Source: Mycobacterium colombiense (GTDB taxonomy: Bacteria; Actinomycetota; Actinomycetes; Mycobacteriales; Mycobacteriaceae). Taken from it: DNA of 64,000 nucleotides. Shown piece by piece: positions 24,053 to 33,501 of this stretch. The stretch's first letter is position 1, and the number at the start of each line of letters is the position of its first letter. Under the pieces are notes generated by a model. That model did not search any database, was not told where the DNA came from, and was given only the letters and a program-made list of their open reading frames with translations. The stretch lies in NCBI RefSeq assembly GCF_003284935.1, contig NZ_QMEV01000019.1, forward strand, positions 1-64,000, given 5' to 3'. The translations under genes and the position numbers were made by a program.

Positions 24053-25165
24053 ATGGGTTACGAGAGCACCGCCGAGCCGATCAAGATCGGCTACCTGATG
24101 GACTTCCTACTGCCGGAAGGCTTTCCGCAAACGTACTTCGAGGACCTGACGCAACCCTTCGACCTGGTCTTCAAGAAGGGCGTCGAGCAGGGTTTGATCG
24201 ATCGGCCGATCGAGATCATCTACCGCGAAGTCGAAGGCCTGCCCAAGGGGTCGGTCAAGGCGGTCATCGACGCCTACGGCGAGCTGTGCGACGAGGGCTG
24301 CCTGGCCGTCTTCGGCCCGAACATCGGCGACAACGTGATCCCGACCCGCGAAGCGATCGACGAGCGGTTCAAAGTTCCCTGCATCAGCGTGACGGGATCG
24401 GACGCGGCGCTGAGCGAATGGGTTTTCGCGTATCCGATGGGCTCGCACACCGACGAGCCGATCTTCTGGTCCGACCTGCTGGCCAAGGGTGGTCACACCG
24501 AGGTCGGCGTGCTGATCGAGCAATCCCTGGTCGGCGAGGCCTATCTGAAGAACTTCCGGGATGCGTGCCGGCGCAAGGGTATTCGTATCGTGGCCGAGGC
24601 GTCGATCGCCCAGACCGCCGGGGACGTCAGCGGCGCCGTGCAGGCACTTCACGACGCCAAAGCGCAGGCGATCGTGCACTGCGGATTCGGCTTCGGGATC
24701 GTGTTCGTCAACCCGGCGCTCGAGGCGCTGGGCTGGGATCCGCCCCGGTTCTGCGGTACCGCCTTCCAGAACGCCTGGCTCAACCCGATCATGTGGAAAG
24801 CCTTCATGGGCTGGACCGGCGTCGACCAGTACGACGAGGGCAACACGGTCGGGCAGGAATTCCTCGACGAGTACAACGAGGCCTACGGCCGGCGACCGGA
24901 ATGGTGTGTGCCGGTGGTGAATCGGGACGTCGCGCACACGCTGCTACGGGCGCTCGCCGACGCCCACCCGTTGAGCCCGCGCGGGGTGAAGGAGGCGCTC
25001 GAACGCGTCAAGATGATGCCGGCCGCATCCGGCGCCCCGGGAACACGGGTGTCGTTCGGCAACTGGTCTCGCCGCGCCTGGATGGGGGCGGGCTATCTGG
25101 TGGCGCGGCGACTCGACGCCGACGGCGTCAACTCGCACCTCGTCGATCGCTTCAGCGAGGAATAG
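24053..25165 (+). CDS. Periplasmic-binding-protein type I (Leu/Ile/Val-like) protein without signal peptide
   Basis: 370 residues. The fold is that of ABC-transporter amino-acid/amide binding proteins: IKIGYLMDFLLPEG at the N-terminus, LAVFGPNIGDNVIPTREA, and VGVLIEQSLVGEAYLKNF for the second lobe. No signal peptide or lipobox is present and the first 10 residues are polar, so the protein should stay in the cytosol. No permease or ATPase of a Liv transporter is nearby. It could be an intracellular ligand sensor or carrier. It is co-oriented with the AveC-like gene, 12 bp away. Confidence 0.82.
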   Translation: MGYESTAEPIKIGYLMDFLLPEGFPQTYFEDLTQPFDLVFKKGVEQGLIDRPIEIIYREVEGLPKGSVKAVIDAYGELCDEGCLAVFGPNIGDNVIPTREAIDERFKVPCISVTGSDAALSEWVFAYPMGSHTDEPIFWSDLLAKGGHTEVGVLIEQSLVGEAYLKNFRDACRRKGIRIVAEASIAQTAGDVSGAVQALHDAKAQAIVHCGFGFGIVFVNPALEALGWDPPRFCGTAFQNAWLNPIMWKAFMGWTGVDQYDEGNTVGQEFLDEYNEAYGRRPEWCVPVVNRDVAHTLLRALADAHPLSPRGVKEALERVKMMPAASGAPGTRVSFGNWSRRAWMGAGYLVARRLDADGVNSHLVDRFSEE

Positions 25166-25168
25166 CGC

Positions 25169-26143
25169 TCAGCCGAGCGCCCCCGGCAGCACCACTTCGC
25201 CCACGCGCTTGAGGTACGGCCACGCGATCTCCGGCGGCAGCCCACCGCACAGCGGCGACAGGTTGAGCACCTGGCCCGCCTTCACCCGCGAAATCGCTTC
25301 CGGCACCGAGATAATCACATGCGACGCCCCCGTCTCACGCAGCTCGTCGATGGTGTTGACGTGGCTGAATCCCGCCGTCGTCTCGTCCCCCGGATTCCAC
25401 GCGGCGTAGGTGCGCACGTCGTGCAGCAGGTGTTCGCCGATCTCTTTCCACGCCTGGTCCACGTCCTCGGCGACGAATACGACCGAGGGCGTGTTGCGGT
25501 CGGGGAACATCGTCGGGCCGGGAGTATGCCCGTGCTCGCGGCAGGCCTCCTCGTAGGCCTCCTGCATGCCGGGCGCGTTGGCGTTGCCCAGCATGCCCAG
25601 GCCGTACCGGCCGGCCCGCCGGGCCGCGGCGACCGTGCCCCCACCCCACATCAGTCCCGGCCCGCCGGGAGTCAGCGGGCGGGGCGTCACACTGATCCGC
25701 CGTCCGTCCTCGACGACGGTTTCACCGGCAAGAAGTCGCCGCAACAGCGCGAGTTTCTCGTCGCAGAGGCGACCGCGCTTCTTGATCGGCAGGCCGAAGT
25801 GCTCGAACTCCTCGGGCCGGTAGCCCAGGGCCAGGATGTAGGAGGCTCGCCCGTTGCTGATGATGTCGAGCACCGCCATGTCCTCGGCGAGACGCACGAT
25901 TTCGTAGAACGGCAGGATCAGGATCAGGCTCAGTGCCAGCCGCTGCGTCCGCGCGGCCACCGCCGAGGCCAGCAAGAACGGCGACGGCAGATAACCGTCC
26001 TCGGAGCCGTGATGTTCGCACAGGACGGCGGCTAGACCGCCGTGTTCCTCGGCCCACGCGGACATTTCGGGCGCCGCCGCGTACAGATCGGCTGGGGGCG
26101 CGGCCCATTCGGGATCGCGCATATCGAAGCGCAGTGTGTACAC
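25169..26143 (-). CDS. LLM-class flavin-dependent oxidoreductase (copy 1)
   Basis: 324 residues with a luciferase-like TIM barrel: MYTLRFDMRDPEWAAPPADL start, VLCEHHGSEDGYLPSPFLLA with the EHH triplet, and NGRASYILALGYRPEEFEHFG. It is paralogous to the LLM gene at 27262-28233, sharing the first ~75 residues nearly position by position. It is the last gene of a reverse operon LLM2 - dehydrogenase - LLM1 and is convergent with the binding-protein gene (3 bp between stops). The cofactor may be F420 or FMN; the substrate is unknown. Confidence 0.88.
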   Translation of the reverse strand: MYTLRFDMRDPEWAAPPADLYAAAPEMSAWAEEHGGLAAVLCEHHGSEDGYLPSPFLLASAVAARTQRLALSLILILPFYEIVRLAEDMAVLDIISNGRASYILALGYRPEEFEHFGLPIKKRGRLCDEKLALLRRLLAGETVVEDGRRISVTPRPLTPGGPGLMWGGGTVAAARRAGRYGLGMLGNANAPGMQEAYEEACREHGHTPGPTMFPDRNTPSVVFVAEDVDQAWKEIGEHLLHDVRTYAAWNPGDETTAGFSHVNTIDELRETGASHVIISVPEAISRVKAGQVLNLSPLCGGLPPEIAWPYLKRVGEVVLPGALG

Positions 26144-26188
26144 GGCAAACTCCTAGCTGCCCTAATCTTTGCGACGTACGTTACACGT

Positions 26189-27250
26189 TCAGTCGAAGGC
26201 GTAAAGCGGCAGCGTGGTCGGGAGGTCCAGCGAGCTCAGCAGGCCCGGGGGCGCTTCGACGACGTACGGGATCGCGTTGACGACGCGCATGGCCGTGGAC
26301 GCCATCGCGGCTCGCCCCGCCCCGTGGCCCGCCGTCTCGCCCAGCGTCATCTCGCAGTAGATGTCGGGGTCTCCTTCGATGTCGACCCGATACGTGGCGT
26401 CACAGTCCGAGGTGGGCCAATCGGGTGCGACGTCGCGGGCCATCCGGATGACGTGCTCGATCACGATGGCCTCGCGGCCATTGACCACTCCCGCCGCCCG
26501 GGTGCGCACGGCACCGCAGGTGCCGGCCTTGACGGTGCCGAAGGCCACCTCGATGTCCCGGTCCGTGAGTTCCCGGTCGAGCGAACCGCGAATTTCCTCC
26601 ACCTCGACACCGAGCCCCTCCGCCATCAGATGAATCGGTGCCTTCCAAGCCATTTCGATGAACCCGGGAGTCTTGAGCATCGGCTCGAAGTCCAGCGGCC
26701 GGCCAAAGCCCATCCCGTCCATCATCACGTCGGCCACCGGGTAGTGATCGTTGAGCGCCACCTCGCTGGCCGTGATCCGGCGGATGCTCTTGGACTGGGT
26801 CGTCATGAGCAGGGCGAGCTGATCGGAGGCGAAGCCGGGGAAGATGCCCGACACGTAGAACGACGCCTGGCCGGCTTTGGCCGCCGCGTCCAGTTCGTCG
26901 CGCCAGTTGGGCGCGAAATAGGACGGCGGGTACACCAGGCTGGTCGACGACGTCGACACCACATTGATGCCCGCCGCCAGCAGACGCACGTAGTCGGGCA
27001 CGGCCGCCCCATCGCGGTCGGGGCCGCTGGCCGCGTAGACCACGCAATCGGGCTGCAGTGCGATCAGCGCGTCGGCATCATTGATGGCCGCGACGCCCAG
27101 GGGCTCGCCGCCGGCCAGCTCGCCCGCGTCTTTACCGACCTTGTCGGGTGAATGCACCCACACACCAACAAGTTCCAGGTCCGGCCGTCGTCGGATGGCA
27201 TCGATCGCGTTCGAGCCGACTCCGCCGGTCGACCACACGACAACACGCAT
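26189..27250 (-). CDS. DapB-like NAD(P)-dependent dehydrogenase (copy 1)
   Basis: 353 residues from ATG at 27250. N-terminal Rossmann domain (MRVVVWSTGGVGSNAIDAI; CVVYAASGPDRDG; GINVVSTSS) of the dihydrodipicolinate-reductase-like family, which in actinobacteria includes 2,4-diaminopentanoate dehydrogenase relatives rather than lysine-pathway DapB. The rest is an alpha/beta domain with TVKAGTCGAVRTRAAG and IVIEHVIRMARDVAPDWP. It is strongly similar to the gene at 28484-29581. It lies 11 bp after LLM2 and 45 bp before LLM1 in one operon. Confidence 0.87.
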   Translation of the reverse strand: MRVVVWSTGGVGSNAIDAIRRRPDLELVGVWVHSPDKVGKDAGELAGGEPLGVAAINDADALIALQPDCVVYAASGPDRDGAAVPDYVRLLAAGINVVSTSSTSLVYPPSYFAPNWRDELDAAAKAGQASFYVSGIFPGFASDQLALLMTTQSKSIRRITASEVALNDHYPVADVMMDGMGFGRPLDFEPMLKTPGFIEMAWKAPIHLMAEGLGVEVEEIRGSLDRELTDRDIEVAFGTVKAGTCGAVRTRAAGVVNGREAIVIEHVIRMARDVAPDWPTSDCDATYRVDIEGDPDIYCEMTLGETAGHGAGRAAMASTAMRVVNAIPYVVEAPPGLLSSLDLPTTLPLYAFD

Positions 27251-27261
27251 AGGCACTCTCC

Positions 27262-28233
27262 TCACTGGTCGTTTGCAAAGGCGGCCGCGGCGCGCTCGAG
27301 ATAGGGCCACGCCACATCCGGTGCGACGCCGCCGCAGAGCGGGTGCAAGGGCAGCAGTTGCCCGGCGCGCACGTAGTCGACCGCCTCGTCGGGGGTGAAG
27401 ATGCGGTACGGGCTGCCGCCCTTTCGAAGCTCCGCGACGGTGTCGGCGCGGATGATGCTGGCGACCGAGTCGTCGTGCGGCCGGTAGGACGCCGCCGTTT
27501 TCGCGTCGTGCAGCAGGTGTGCTCCCAGCTCATCCCAGGCCTCGTCGACGTCCTCGGCCACGAAAACCGCTGTCGGAGCGCCGGGTTGGGGAAACTGGAT
27601 GATTCCGGGTTCGTGTCCGTGCGCACGGCACTGCTCCTCGTAGTACTCCTTCAGCCCGGGCGACGCGGTCTGCGAGATGAACCCGAGTCCGTGGCGGCCG
27701 GCCCGCCGCGCCGCGGCCTTGCTGCCGCCGGCGATCAGCACCATCGGCCCGTTGGGCGAGCCGCACGGTGGGGTGACGCGGACCGTGCGCCCCCGGTACC
27801 CAACGGGCTCACCGCGCACCAGCGGCCCAAGGACGTCCAGCATCTCGTCGGCCGCGCGACCGCGCGTGCTCATGTCGATGCCGAAGTGCTCGTATTCCTC
27901 ACGGCGATGTCCCACGCCGAATGCGTAGGACACCCGTCCGCGACTGATCAGGTCCAGCACGCTGATTTCCTCGGCGAGCCGGACGGGATCCCATAACGGA
28001 ACCGGCACCGCGGCCAGCAGGATCGCCAACGTGCGCGTCCTGGCCGCTATCGCCGACGCCAGGGTGAGCGGTACCGGCAGATGACCGTCGTCGGCGCCGT
28101 GATGCTCGGAGAGCACCGCCAGCACGGCGCCCCGCGTTTCCGCCCACTCGCACATGTCGATGGCCGCGGCGTACAGATCGGTGGCCGGTGCACTCCCACC
28201 CGGGGCGCGCATGTCGAACCTCAGCGTGAACAT
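27262..28233 (-). CDS. LLM-class flavin-dependent oxidoreductase (copy 2)
   Basis: 323 residues, paralogue of the LLM gene at 25169-26143: MFTLRFDMRAPGGSAPATDL, VLSEHHGADDGHLPVPLTLA, SRGRVSYAFGVGHRREEYEH. It is the first gene of the reverse operon and divergent from the second DapB-like gene, with 250 bp between them that hold a CTTAAC/GTTAAG inverted repeat. Expected to use FMN or F420 as cytosolic cofactor. The duplicate LLM plus duplicate dehydrogenase implies two related steps or two related substrates. Confidence 0.88.
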   Translation of the reverse strand: MFTLRFDMRAPGGSAPATDLYAAAIDMCEWAETRGAVLAVLSEHHGADDGHLPVPLTLASAIAARTRTLAILLAAVPVPLWDPVRLAEEISVLDLISRGRVSYAFGVGHRREEYEHFGIDMSTRGRAADEMLDVLGPLVRGEPVGYRGRTVRVTPPCGSPNGPMVLIAGGSKAAARRAGRHGLGFISQTASPGLKEYYEEQCRAHGHEPGIIQFPQPGAPTAVFVAEDVDEAWDELGAHLLHDAKTAASYRPHDDSVASIIRADTVAELRKGGSPYRIFTPDEAVDYVRAGQLLPLHPLCGGVAPDVAWPYLERAAAAFANDQ

Positions 28234-28300
28234 CAGCGCCCGCCGCCCCGAATTGTCGCTCGAAGGCGGGCAAAACGCTGGTGCGCCGTCACAGCTGCAC

Positions 28301-28325
28301 CTTAACCTAAAATTTGTTCGTTAAG
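28301..28325. promoter_or_regulatory. Candidate operator between LLM and dehydrogenase paralogues
   Basis: CTTAAC (28301-28306) and GTTAAG (28320-28325) form a perfect 6-bp inverted repeat with a 13-bp AT-rich spacer, in the shared promoter region of divergent genes. The stretch stands out in this GC-rich genome. TetR or MarR proteins bind sites of this size; no regulator gene is adjacent. Confidence 0.45.
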
Positions 28326-28483
28326 ATAGTGCCCGCTTTCTTAAATCCTTGACCGCGCGGATTCGCGGCGGTAGTTTCCAAGTCGAACGTCGGGTCACAG
28401 CGGCCGCTGCGTCCACGTAAGTGCAACGGCCGCACTGGCTTTCGTCGTGTTGCGCGCCGCGCACGCACCTGAGGAGGAACAAG

Positions 28484-29581
28484 ATGACGGCTCATCGCGT
28501 GGTGGTGTGGGCGACGGGTGGCATCGGCTCGATCGCCATCCGCGCGATCCAGCGGCGCCCCAATCTGGATCTGGTCGGCGTGTGGGTGCACTCGGACGAC
28601 AAGGTCGGCAAGGACGCGGGCGAGCTGGCCGGCGGTGAGCCGATCGGCCTGAAAGCTACCAACGACGCCGACGCGTTGATCGCGCTCAAGCCCGACTGTG
28701 TCATCTACGCGGCCAGCGGTCCGGAGCGGGACGCGCTGGCCATCCCGGATTACGTCAAGCTGCTAGAGGCCGGGATCAACGTCGTGACCACCAGCACCAC
28801 GCGATTGGTCAACCCCCACGCCTACGAGCCCGCGGAGTGGCGCGACCAGCTGGTCGCCGCGGCCAAACAGGGCCAGGTGTCGCTGTACGCCTCCGGCATC
28901 GAGCCGGGCTTCGCCGCCGACTATCTGCCGCTGGTGCTGTCCACGCAGTCGTCGTCGATCGACAAGATCCACTCCTTCGAGATCGGCCTGTACGACGACT
29001 ACGGGGTTCCCGACATCATGAGTGATGCGCTGGGCTTCGGCCGTCCGCTCGACTACCAGCCTTGGATCAGCTACCCGGGCGCCACCGCCGGCGAATGGCA
29101 GGGGCAGATCCGGCTGATCGCCGACGCGTTGGGCGTCGAAGTCCAGGAAGTGCGCGAGGGTTTCGACCGCGCCGTCACCACCCGGACGCTGGGGGTTGCG
29201 ATGGGCACCGTCGAGGCCGGAACCTGCGGCGCGCTGCGGATGCAGGCGATCGGCGTGGTCGACGGCCGGGAAGCCATCGTCATCGAGCACGTCACCCGGC
29301 TCGCGCACGACGTCGCCCCCGACTGGCCCACCGGGATCGGCGATCTGTCCTACCGAGTCATGATCTCCGGCGATCCGGACATCGACTGCACGCTGGCCGC
29401 GACGCTGAAGGATCCCGCGAAGGCCGGCATCGGCGGGATGACCTCCGGGGCGGGCGCCATGGTCGCCACCGCGATGCGCGTCGTCAACGCCGTCCCGTAT
29501 GTCATTGCCGCCCAGCCGGGATTGCTGACTTCGGTGGATCTTCCGTTGACGATCCCGCAAAATGCGTTTGTCGGCGGGTAG
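28484..29581 (+). CDS. DapB-like NAD(P)-dependent dehydrogenase (copy 2)
   Basis: 365 residues from ATG at 28484 with ribosome site GAGGAGGAAC. Same family as 26189-27250: [39 protein letters not shown] and [20 protein letters not shown]. The shared blocks run over the whole length, so the two arose by duplication. NAD(P)H-dependent reduction of an imine or keto group is the family expectation. It is transcribed away from the LLM2 operon. The aminotransferase gene starts 23 bp downstream and may be co-transcribed. Confidence 0.88.
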   Translation: MTAHRVVVWATGGIGSIAIRAIQRRPNLDLVGVWVHSDDKVGKDAGELAGGEPIGLKATNDADALIALKPDCVIYAASGPERDALAIPDYVKLLEAGINVVTTSTTRLVNPHAYEPAEWRDQLVAAAKQGQVSLYASGIEPGFAADYLPLVLSTQSSSIDKIHSFEIGLYDDYGVPDIMSDALGFGRPLDYQPWISYPGATAGEWQGQIRLIADALGVEVQEVREGFDRAVTTRTLGVAMGTVEAGTCGALRMQAIGVVDGREAIVIEHVTRLAHDVAPDWPTGIGDLSYRVMISGDPDIDCTLAATLKDPAKAGIGGMTSGAGAMVATAMRVVNAVPYVIAAQPGLLTSVDLPLTIPQNAFVGG

Positions 29582-29604
29582 TGCCCGCCGGTTACTCTGC
29601 GGGC

Positions 29605-30810
29605 GTGACGGTAAATCCCCTCGAGGAACTCACGCTGGAACGGTTGCGGCTGCGCACCAGCATGAAGTGGCGGGCGCATCCCGCCGACGTCCTGCCGCTG
29701 TGGGTCGCCGAGATGGACGTCAACCTAGCGCCGACGGTGGCCCAAGCGCTGCGGAAGGCCATCGACGACGGCGACACCGGGTATCCGTGCGGCACCGCGC
29801 TGGCCGAAGCGGTCAGCCGATTCGCGGCGCGGCGCTGGCAGTGGCACGACCTCGACGTGAGCCGCACGGCGCTGGTTCCCGATGTCATGCTCGGTGTCGT
29901 CGAGGTGTTGCGCCTGCTGACCGATCCCGGCGACGCCGTCGTCGTGAACCCACCGGTCTACGCGCCGTTCTACGCCTTCGTCTCCCACGACGGCCGCCGG
30001 GTGGTCGAGGCGCCGCTGCGTGACGGGCGAATTGACCTGGGCGGCTTGGAAAATGCCTTCGTCCGGGCCCGTGCCGGGGCCGCCAAGGACGCAAAGGTCG
30101 CCTACCTGTTGTGCAATCCGCACAACCCGACCGGATCGGTGCATACCGCCGACGAACTGCGCGGGGTCGCCGAGCTCGCCCGGCGATTGGGCGTGCGGGT
30201 GGTCTCCGACGAAATTCACGCGCCCATCATCCTGCCGGGATCGCGCTTCACCCCCTTCCTCACCGTTCCCGGCGCCGAGAACGCCTTCGCCCTGACCTCG
30301 GCATCGAAGGCCTGGAACTTGTCGGGATTGAAAGCCGCGCTGGCGATCGCCGGACCGGAGGCGGCCGCCGACCTGGACCGGATGCCCGAGGAGGTCAGCC
30401 ACGGGCCCAGCCACCTCGGCGTGCTCGCCCACGCGGAGGCATTTCGCAGCGGCGACGACTGGCTCGACGCGACCCTGCGGGGTCTGGACGAGAACCGGAC
30501 ATTGCTGGGTGAGTTGGTCGCCGAGCACCTTCCCGGAGTGAAATACCAATGGCCGCAAGGCACTTACCTCGCGTGGCTGGATTGCCGCGAACTCGGTTTC
30601 GACGAGGAGGCCTCCGATGGCCTTGCCGTGGTCGCCGACCTGTCCGGACCCGCCCGCTGGTTCCTCGATCACGCGCGGGTGGCACTGAGTTCCGGCCACG
30701 TGTTCGGAACCGGCGGAACCGGACACGTGCGATTGAACTTCGCCACCTCGCAGACCATTCTCGGCGAGGCCCTGTCGCGCATGGGCCGCGCCCTGACCGG
30801 GGCACGTTAG
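29605..30810 (+). CDS. PLP-dependent aminotransferase / C-S lyase (MalY/PatB type)
   Basis: 401 residues from GTG at 29605. Class I/II fold of the PatB group, which cleaves cystathionine or cysteine conjugates (beta-elimination) or transaminates. Motifs: [13 protein letters not shown] at the N-terminus, [17 protein letters not shown], and the PLP lysine in [13 protein letters not shown]. The C-terminal arginine for the carboxylate is in GHVRLNFAT. It corresponds by memory to Rv2294. Cystathionine beta-lyase (methionine pathway) is the usual label. It is convergent with the DUF2652 gene. Confidence 0.9.
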   Translation: MTVNPLEELTLERLRLRTSMKWRAHPADVLPLWVAEMDVNLAPTVAQALRKAIDDGDTGYPCGTALAEAVSRFAARRWQWHDLDVSRTALVPDVMLGVVEVLRLLTDPGDAVVVNPPVYAPFYAFVSHDGRRVVEAPLRDGRIDLGGLENAFVRARAGAAKDAKVAYLLCNPHNPTGSVHTADELRGVAELARRLGVRVVSDEIHAPIILPGSRFTPFLTVPGAENAFALTSASKAWNLSGLKAALAIAGPEAAADLDRMPEEVSHGPSHLGVLAHAEAFRSGDDWLDATLRGLDENRTLLGELVAEHLPGVKYQWPQGTYLAWLDCRELGFDEEASDGLAVVADLSGPARWFLDHARVALSSGHVFGTGGTGHVRLNFATSQTILGEALSRMGRALTGAR

Positions 30811-30840
30811 GCAATAGCACCGAGCCACAAGGCCTTTCGG

Positions 30841-31569
30841 CTATGCGGAGACTTCCTCGGTACCCCGGCCCAAGTTGCGGAACCCTTGGGCGGGTTCCTT
30901 CATGCCGAGCGTGAAGGGCAGGCTGTCGATCTCGAACTTCGTCGTCGCACCCAGCCGACGAAGGAAACTGCGCCGGGGCGCCGCGACGGGAACCTGCAAC
31001 GATGCGAGGTCGATGTAGTGCGTCGGGGTTTCGCCGATGCCGTCGAAGACGTGCACCAACGGCAGGCACAGGTCACGCATCTGCTCGTCGAGGCAGGCGG
31101 CGACGGGATCGGTCATCAGCACGTATTCGGCAACCGGCACCATGTTTTTCAGCATCCGGTGCACCAGGATGACATCGAAGCCGGCCAACTCGGCATGGCG
31201 CTTCACCTTCTGATCCGCCACCTCGCCCACGTGCACGACGAACTTGAGCGACAACTTGTCCAGCTGTTCGCAACTCGCACACTGGCAGGCGATGTCGTTC
31301 TTCATCTGCTCGCGCCGCTGCAGAAACGCCGCACGCATCCGTGACAGCCGGTCGCACACCACCACTTTGGCGTGGCTGTCCGGTGCCCAGAAGAACGCGG
31401 CATCGCCCTCGAGTTTGGCCAGCTTCAAACCCTTGCCCGCGTTGATGACCGACTCCAACAGGCCCGCCACCGTCAGCTGGGCATGGGCAAGGTGCGTCCG
31501 GTTCCACTGCATGTAATGCGTGTAGCCGCCGATGTCGGCGATGAGCAGAACCGCGCGCCGAATTGCCAT
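30841..31569 (-). CDS. DUF2652 protein, class III nucleotide-cyclase-like
   Basis: 242 residues from ATG at 31569. The first ~65 residues read like a class III adenylate/guanylate cyclase: [14 protein letters not shown] in place of the metal-site FxDIxGFT, then LLESVINAG, and [10 protein letters not shown] in place of the second metal site GDAVMA. Both metal Asp are kept. The middle part VVHVGEVA matches the cyclase IGIHTGEV strand. A Cys-rich insert (CQCASC) between them is unusual. Whether it makes a cyclic nucleotide is unknown; DUF2652 may be a degenerate or divergent cyclase. Divergent from dhmA1. Confidence 0.75.
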   Translation of the reverse strand: MAIRRAVLLIADIGGYTHYMQWNRTHLAHAQLTVAGLLESVINAGKGLKLAKLEGDAAFFWAPDSHAKVVVCDRLSRMRAAFLQRREQMKNDIACQCASCEQLDKLSLKFVVHVGEVADQKVKRHAELAGFDVILVHRMLKNMVPVAEYVLMTDPVAACLDEQMRDLCLPLVHVFDGIGETPTHYIDLASLQVPVAAPRRSFLRRLGATTKFEIDSLPFTLGMKEPAQGFRNLGRGTEEVSA

Positions 31570-31681
31570 GAATAAACGAGTTTAATGGCCCTCTGGGCCC
31601 AGCTCAATGAATCTGCTACTAGACGAACTCGCGTCGGCGAGAGAGGCTAGCAGAGGTGCCGGTTCACCGGAGGAGCTGAAT

Positions 31682-32587
31682 ATGCATGTGCTGCGAACCC
31701 CGGACTCCCGATTCGAAAACCTGGAGGGCTACCCGTTCGTTGGGCACTACCTCGACGTAACCGCAAGCGACACCCGCCCGCTTCGCATGCATTACCTCGA
31801 CGAGGGGACGATCGAAGGGCCGCCGATCGTGCTGCTGCACGGCGAGCCCACCTGGAGCTACCTCTACCGCACGATGATCCCGCCCCTGACCGACGCCGGG
31901 AACCGTGTGCTGGCGCCGGATCTGATCGGGTTCGGGCGTTCGGACAAGCCCAGCCGGGTCGAGGACTACACCTACCAGCGACACGTCGAATGGGTGACCT
32001 CCTGGTTCGAGCACCTCAACCTCAGGGACGTCACCCTGTTCGTGCAGGACTGGGGATCGCTGATCGGGCTGCGCATCGCCGCCGAGCAGTCCGACCGCAT
32101 CGGGCGGCTGGTGGTGGCCAACGGTTTCCTGCCCACGGCGCAACGGCGCACTCCGCCCGCCTTCTACGCCTGGCGTGCCTTCGCCCGCTACTCCCCCGTG
32201 CTGCCCGCGGGCCGCATCGTCAGCGCCGGGACCGTGCGCCGGGTGCCGTCGAAGGTTCGCGCCGGGTATGACGCGCCCTTCCCGGCTAAGTCCTATCAAG
32301 CCGGGGCCCGGGCCTTCCCTCAGCTGGTGCCGACCTCGCCCACCGATCCGGCGATTCCGGCCAACAGGAAGGCGTGGGAGGCCCTCGGCCGCTGGGAAAA
32401 GCCGTTCCTCGCCATCTTCGGGGCCCGCGATCCCATCCTCGGGCAGGCGGACAGCGCCCTGATCAAGCACATCCCCGGTGCCGCGGGCCAGCCGCACGCC
32501 CGCATCAACGCGAGCCACTTCATTCAGGAGGACCGCGGACCCGAGCTGGCCGAACGCATCCAGTCGTGGCGGCAGGCATTGCTCTGA
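31682..32587 (+). CDS. dhmA1: Haloalkane dehalogenase DhmA1
   Basis: 301 residues from ATG at 31682, with GGAGGAG as ribosome site. Hydrolyses carbon-halogen bonds to alcohol and halide in the cytosol. It shows [11 protein letters not shown] (halide-binding Glu/Trp region), the nucleophile elbow VQDWGSLIG with Asp and the following Trp, and [12 protein letters not shown] with the catalytic His. It agrees closely with M. tuberculosis DhmA1 (Rv2296) in length and motifs. The natural substrate in mycobacteria is not known. It is divergent from the DUF2652 gene, with 112 bp between the starts. Confidence 0.92.
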   Translation: MHVLRTPDSRFENLEGYPFVGHYLDVTASDTRPLRMHYLDEGTIEGPPIVLLHGEPTWSYLYRTMIPPLTDAGNRVLAPDLIGFGRSDKPSRVEDYTYQRHVEWVTSWFEHLNLRDVTLFVQDWGSLIGLRIAAEQSDRIGRLVVANGFLPTAQRRTPPAFYAWRAFARYSPVLPAGRIVSAGTVRRVPSKVRAGYDAPFPAKSYQAGARAFPQLVPTSPTDPAIPANRKAWEALGRWEKPFLAIFGARDPILGQADSALIKHIPGAAGQPHARINASHFIQEDRGPELAERIQSWRQALL

Positions 32588-32667
32588 GGGCCCGCCGACC
32601 TGACGGGTCCGCGAGATGCCTACCGTCAGTGGGCAAGTGGGCCACGCGATGCAGTTCGCAATGACCC

Positions 32668-33402
32668 TCAGCGCGTAACCGCGAGCACCGCCTCCGCCAG
32701 CTCCGGACGGCAGACGACCAGATCCGGCAGCTTGGGATCCGGTTGGTTGTAGGCCAGGGCGGACCCGTCGATGCGAGAGGTGTGCAACCCGGCGGCTCGC
32801 GCCACCGCCACCGGCGCCGCGGAGTCCCACTCGAACTGGCCGCCGGCGTGCACGTACACGTCGGACAAACCTTGGACGATCGAGGCGACTTTGGCTCCCG
32901 CGGAGCCCATTTCCACCAGGACTCCGTCCAGCGCGTCCTTCACGCTCAGGGCGATGGCGGGCGGTCGGGTGCGCGATACCACGATGCGCGGCTTCCCTGG
33001 GACGGCGGGAGGCGAGGCAACGTCGGGAGTCGCCAGCGTGATGCCCTGTGCCGGTAGCGCCACGGCGCCGGCGACCAACTCACCGGCTTCCCAGAGCGCG
33101 ACGTGCACGGCCCAGTCGTCGCGACCCAGCTCAGAGAACTCCCGGGTGCCGTCCAGCGGATCGACGATCCAAACGCGGTCCGAGCGCAATCGCACCGGGT
33201 CATCGGCGCCCTCTTCGGACAGCACCGCGTCGGCGGGCCTTTCGGCGGTGAGCGCCTCCATCAGGAAATCGTGGGATCGCTTGTCCCCCGCGGCTTTCCG
33301 TTCAGCGGCTTCCGCTCGCGCGAACTCGTCTCGAACGCCGAGTAACAACCGACCGGCCTCGGTGGCCAACCGTGCGGCCAGATCATGGTCATTCATCGGC
33401 AC
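32668..33402 (-). CDS. CysQ-like inositol-monophosphatase-family phosphatase
   Basis: 244 residues from ATG at 33402 (or Met3, 33396). A Mg-dependent, Li-sensitive phosphatase fold: metal residues in LSEEGADD and VDPLDGTREFSELGRDDW, and the second metal block GGQFEWDSAAPVAVARAAG. It is a shorter paralogue of mycobacterial CysQ (Rv2131c, 267 aa), which removes the 3'-phosphate of PAP(S) or acts on fructose-1,6-bisphosphate and inositol phosphates. Which substrate this one uses cannot be told. A role in PAP turnover would fit the nirA locus but is speculative. Confidence 0.87.
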   Translation of the reverse strand: MPMNDHDLAARLATEAGRLLLGVRDEFARAEAAERKAAGDKRSHDFLMEALTAERPADAVLSEEGADDPVRLRSDRVWIVDPLDGTREFSELGRDDWAVHVALWEAGELVAGAVALPAQGITLATPDVASPPAVPGKPRIVVSRTRPPAIALSVKDALDGVLVEMGSAGAKVASIVQGLSDVYVHAGGQFEWDSAAPVAVARAAGLHTSRIDGSALAYNQPDPKLPDLVVCRPELAEAVLAVTR

Positions 33403-33501
33403 TCCGCGGAATCCTCAATATCTTGGCAGCGATGACCAACTTTACCCTGTCATGCGCGGAGGCGGGCAGCAGCCCGCCGGAGAAGTTTCACCCGTAATCT
33501 A

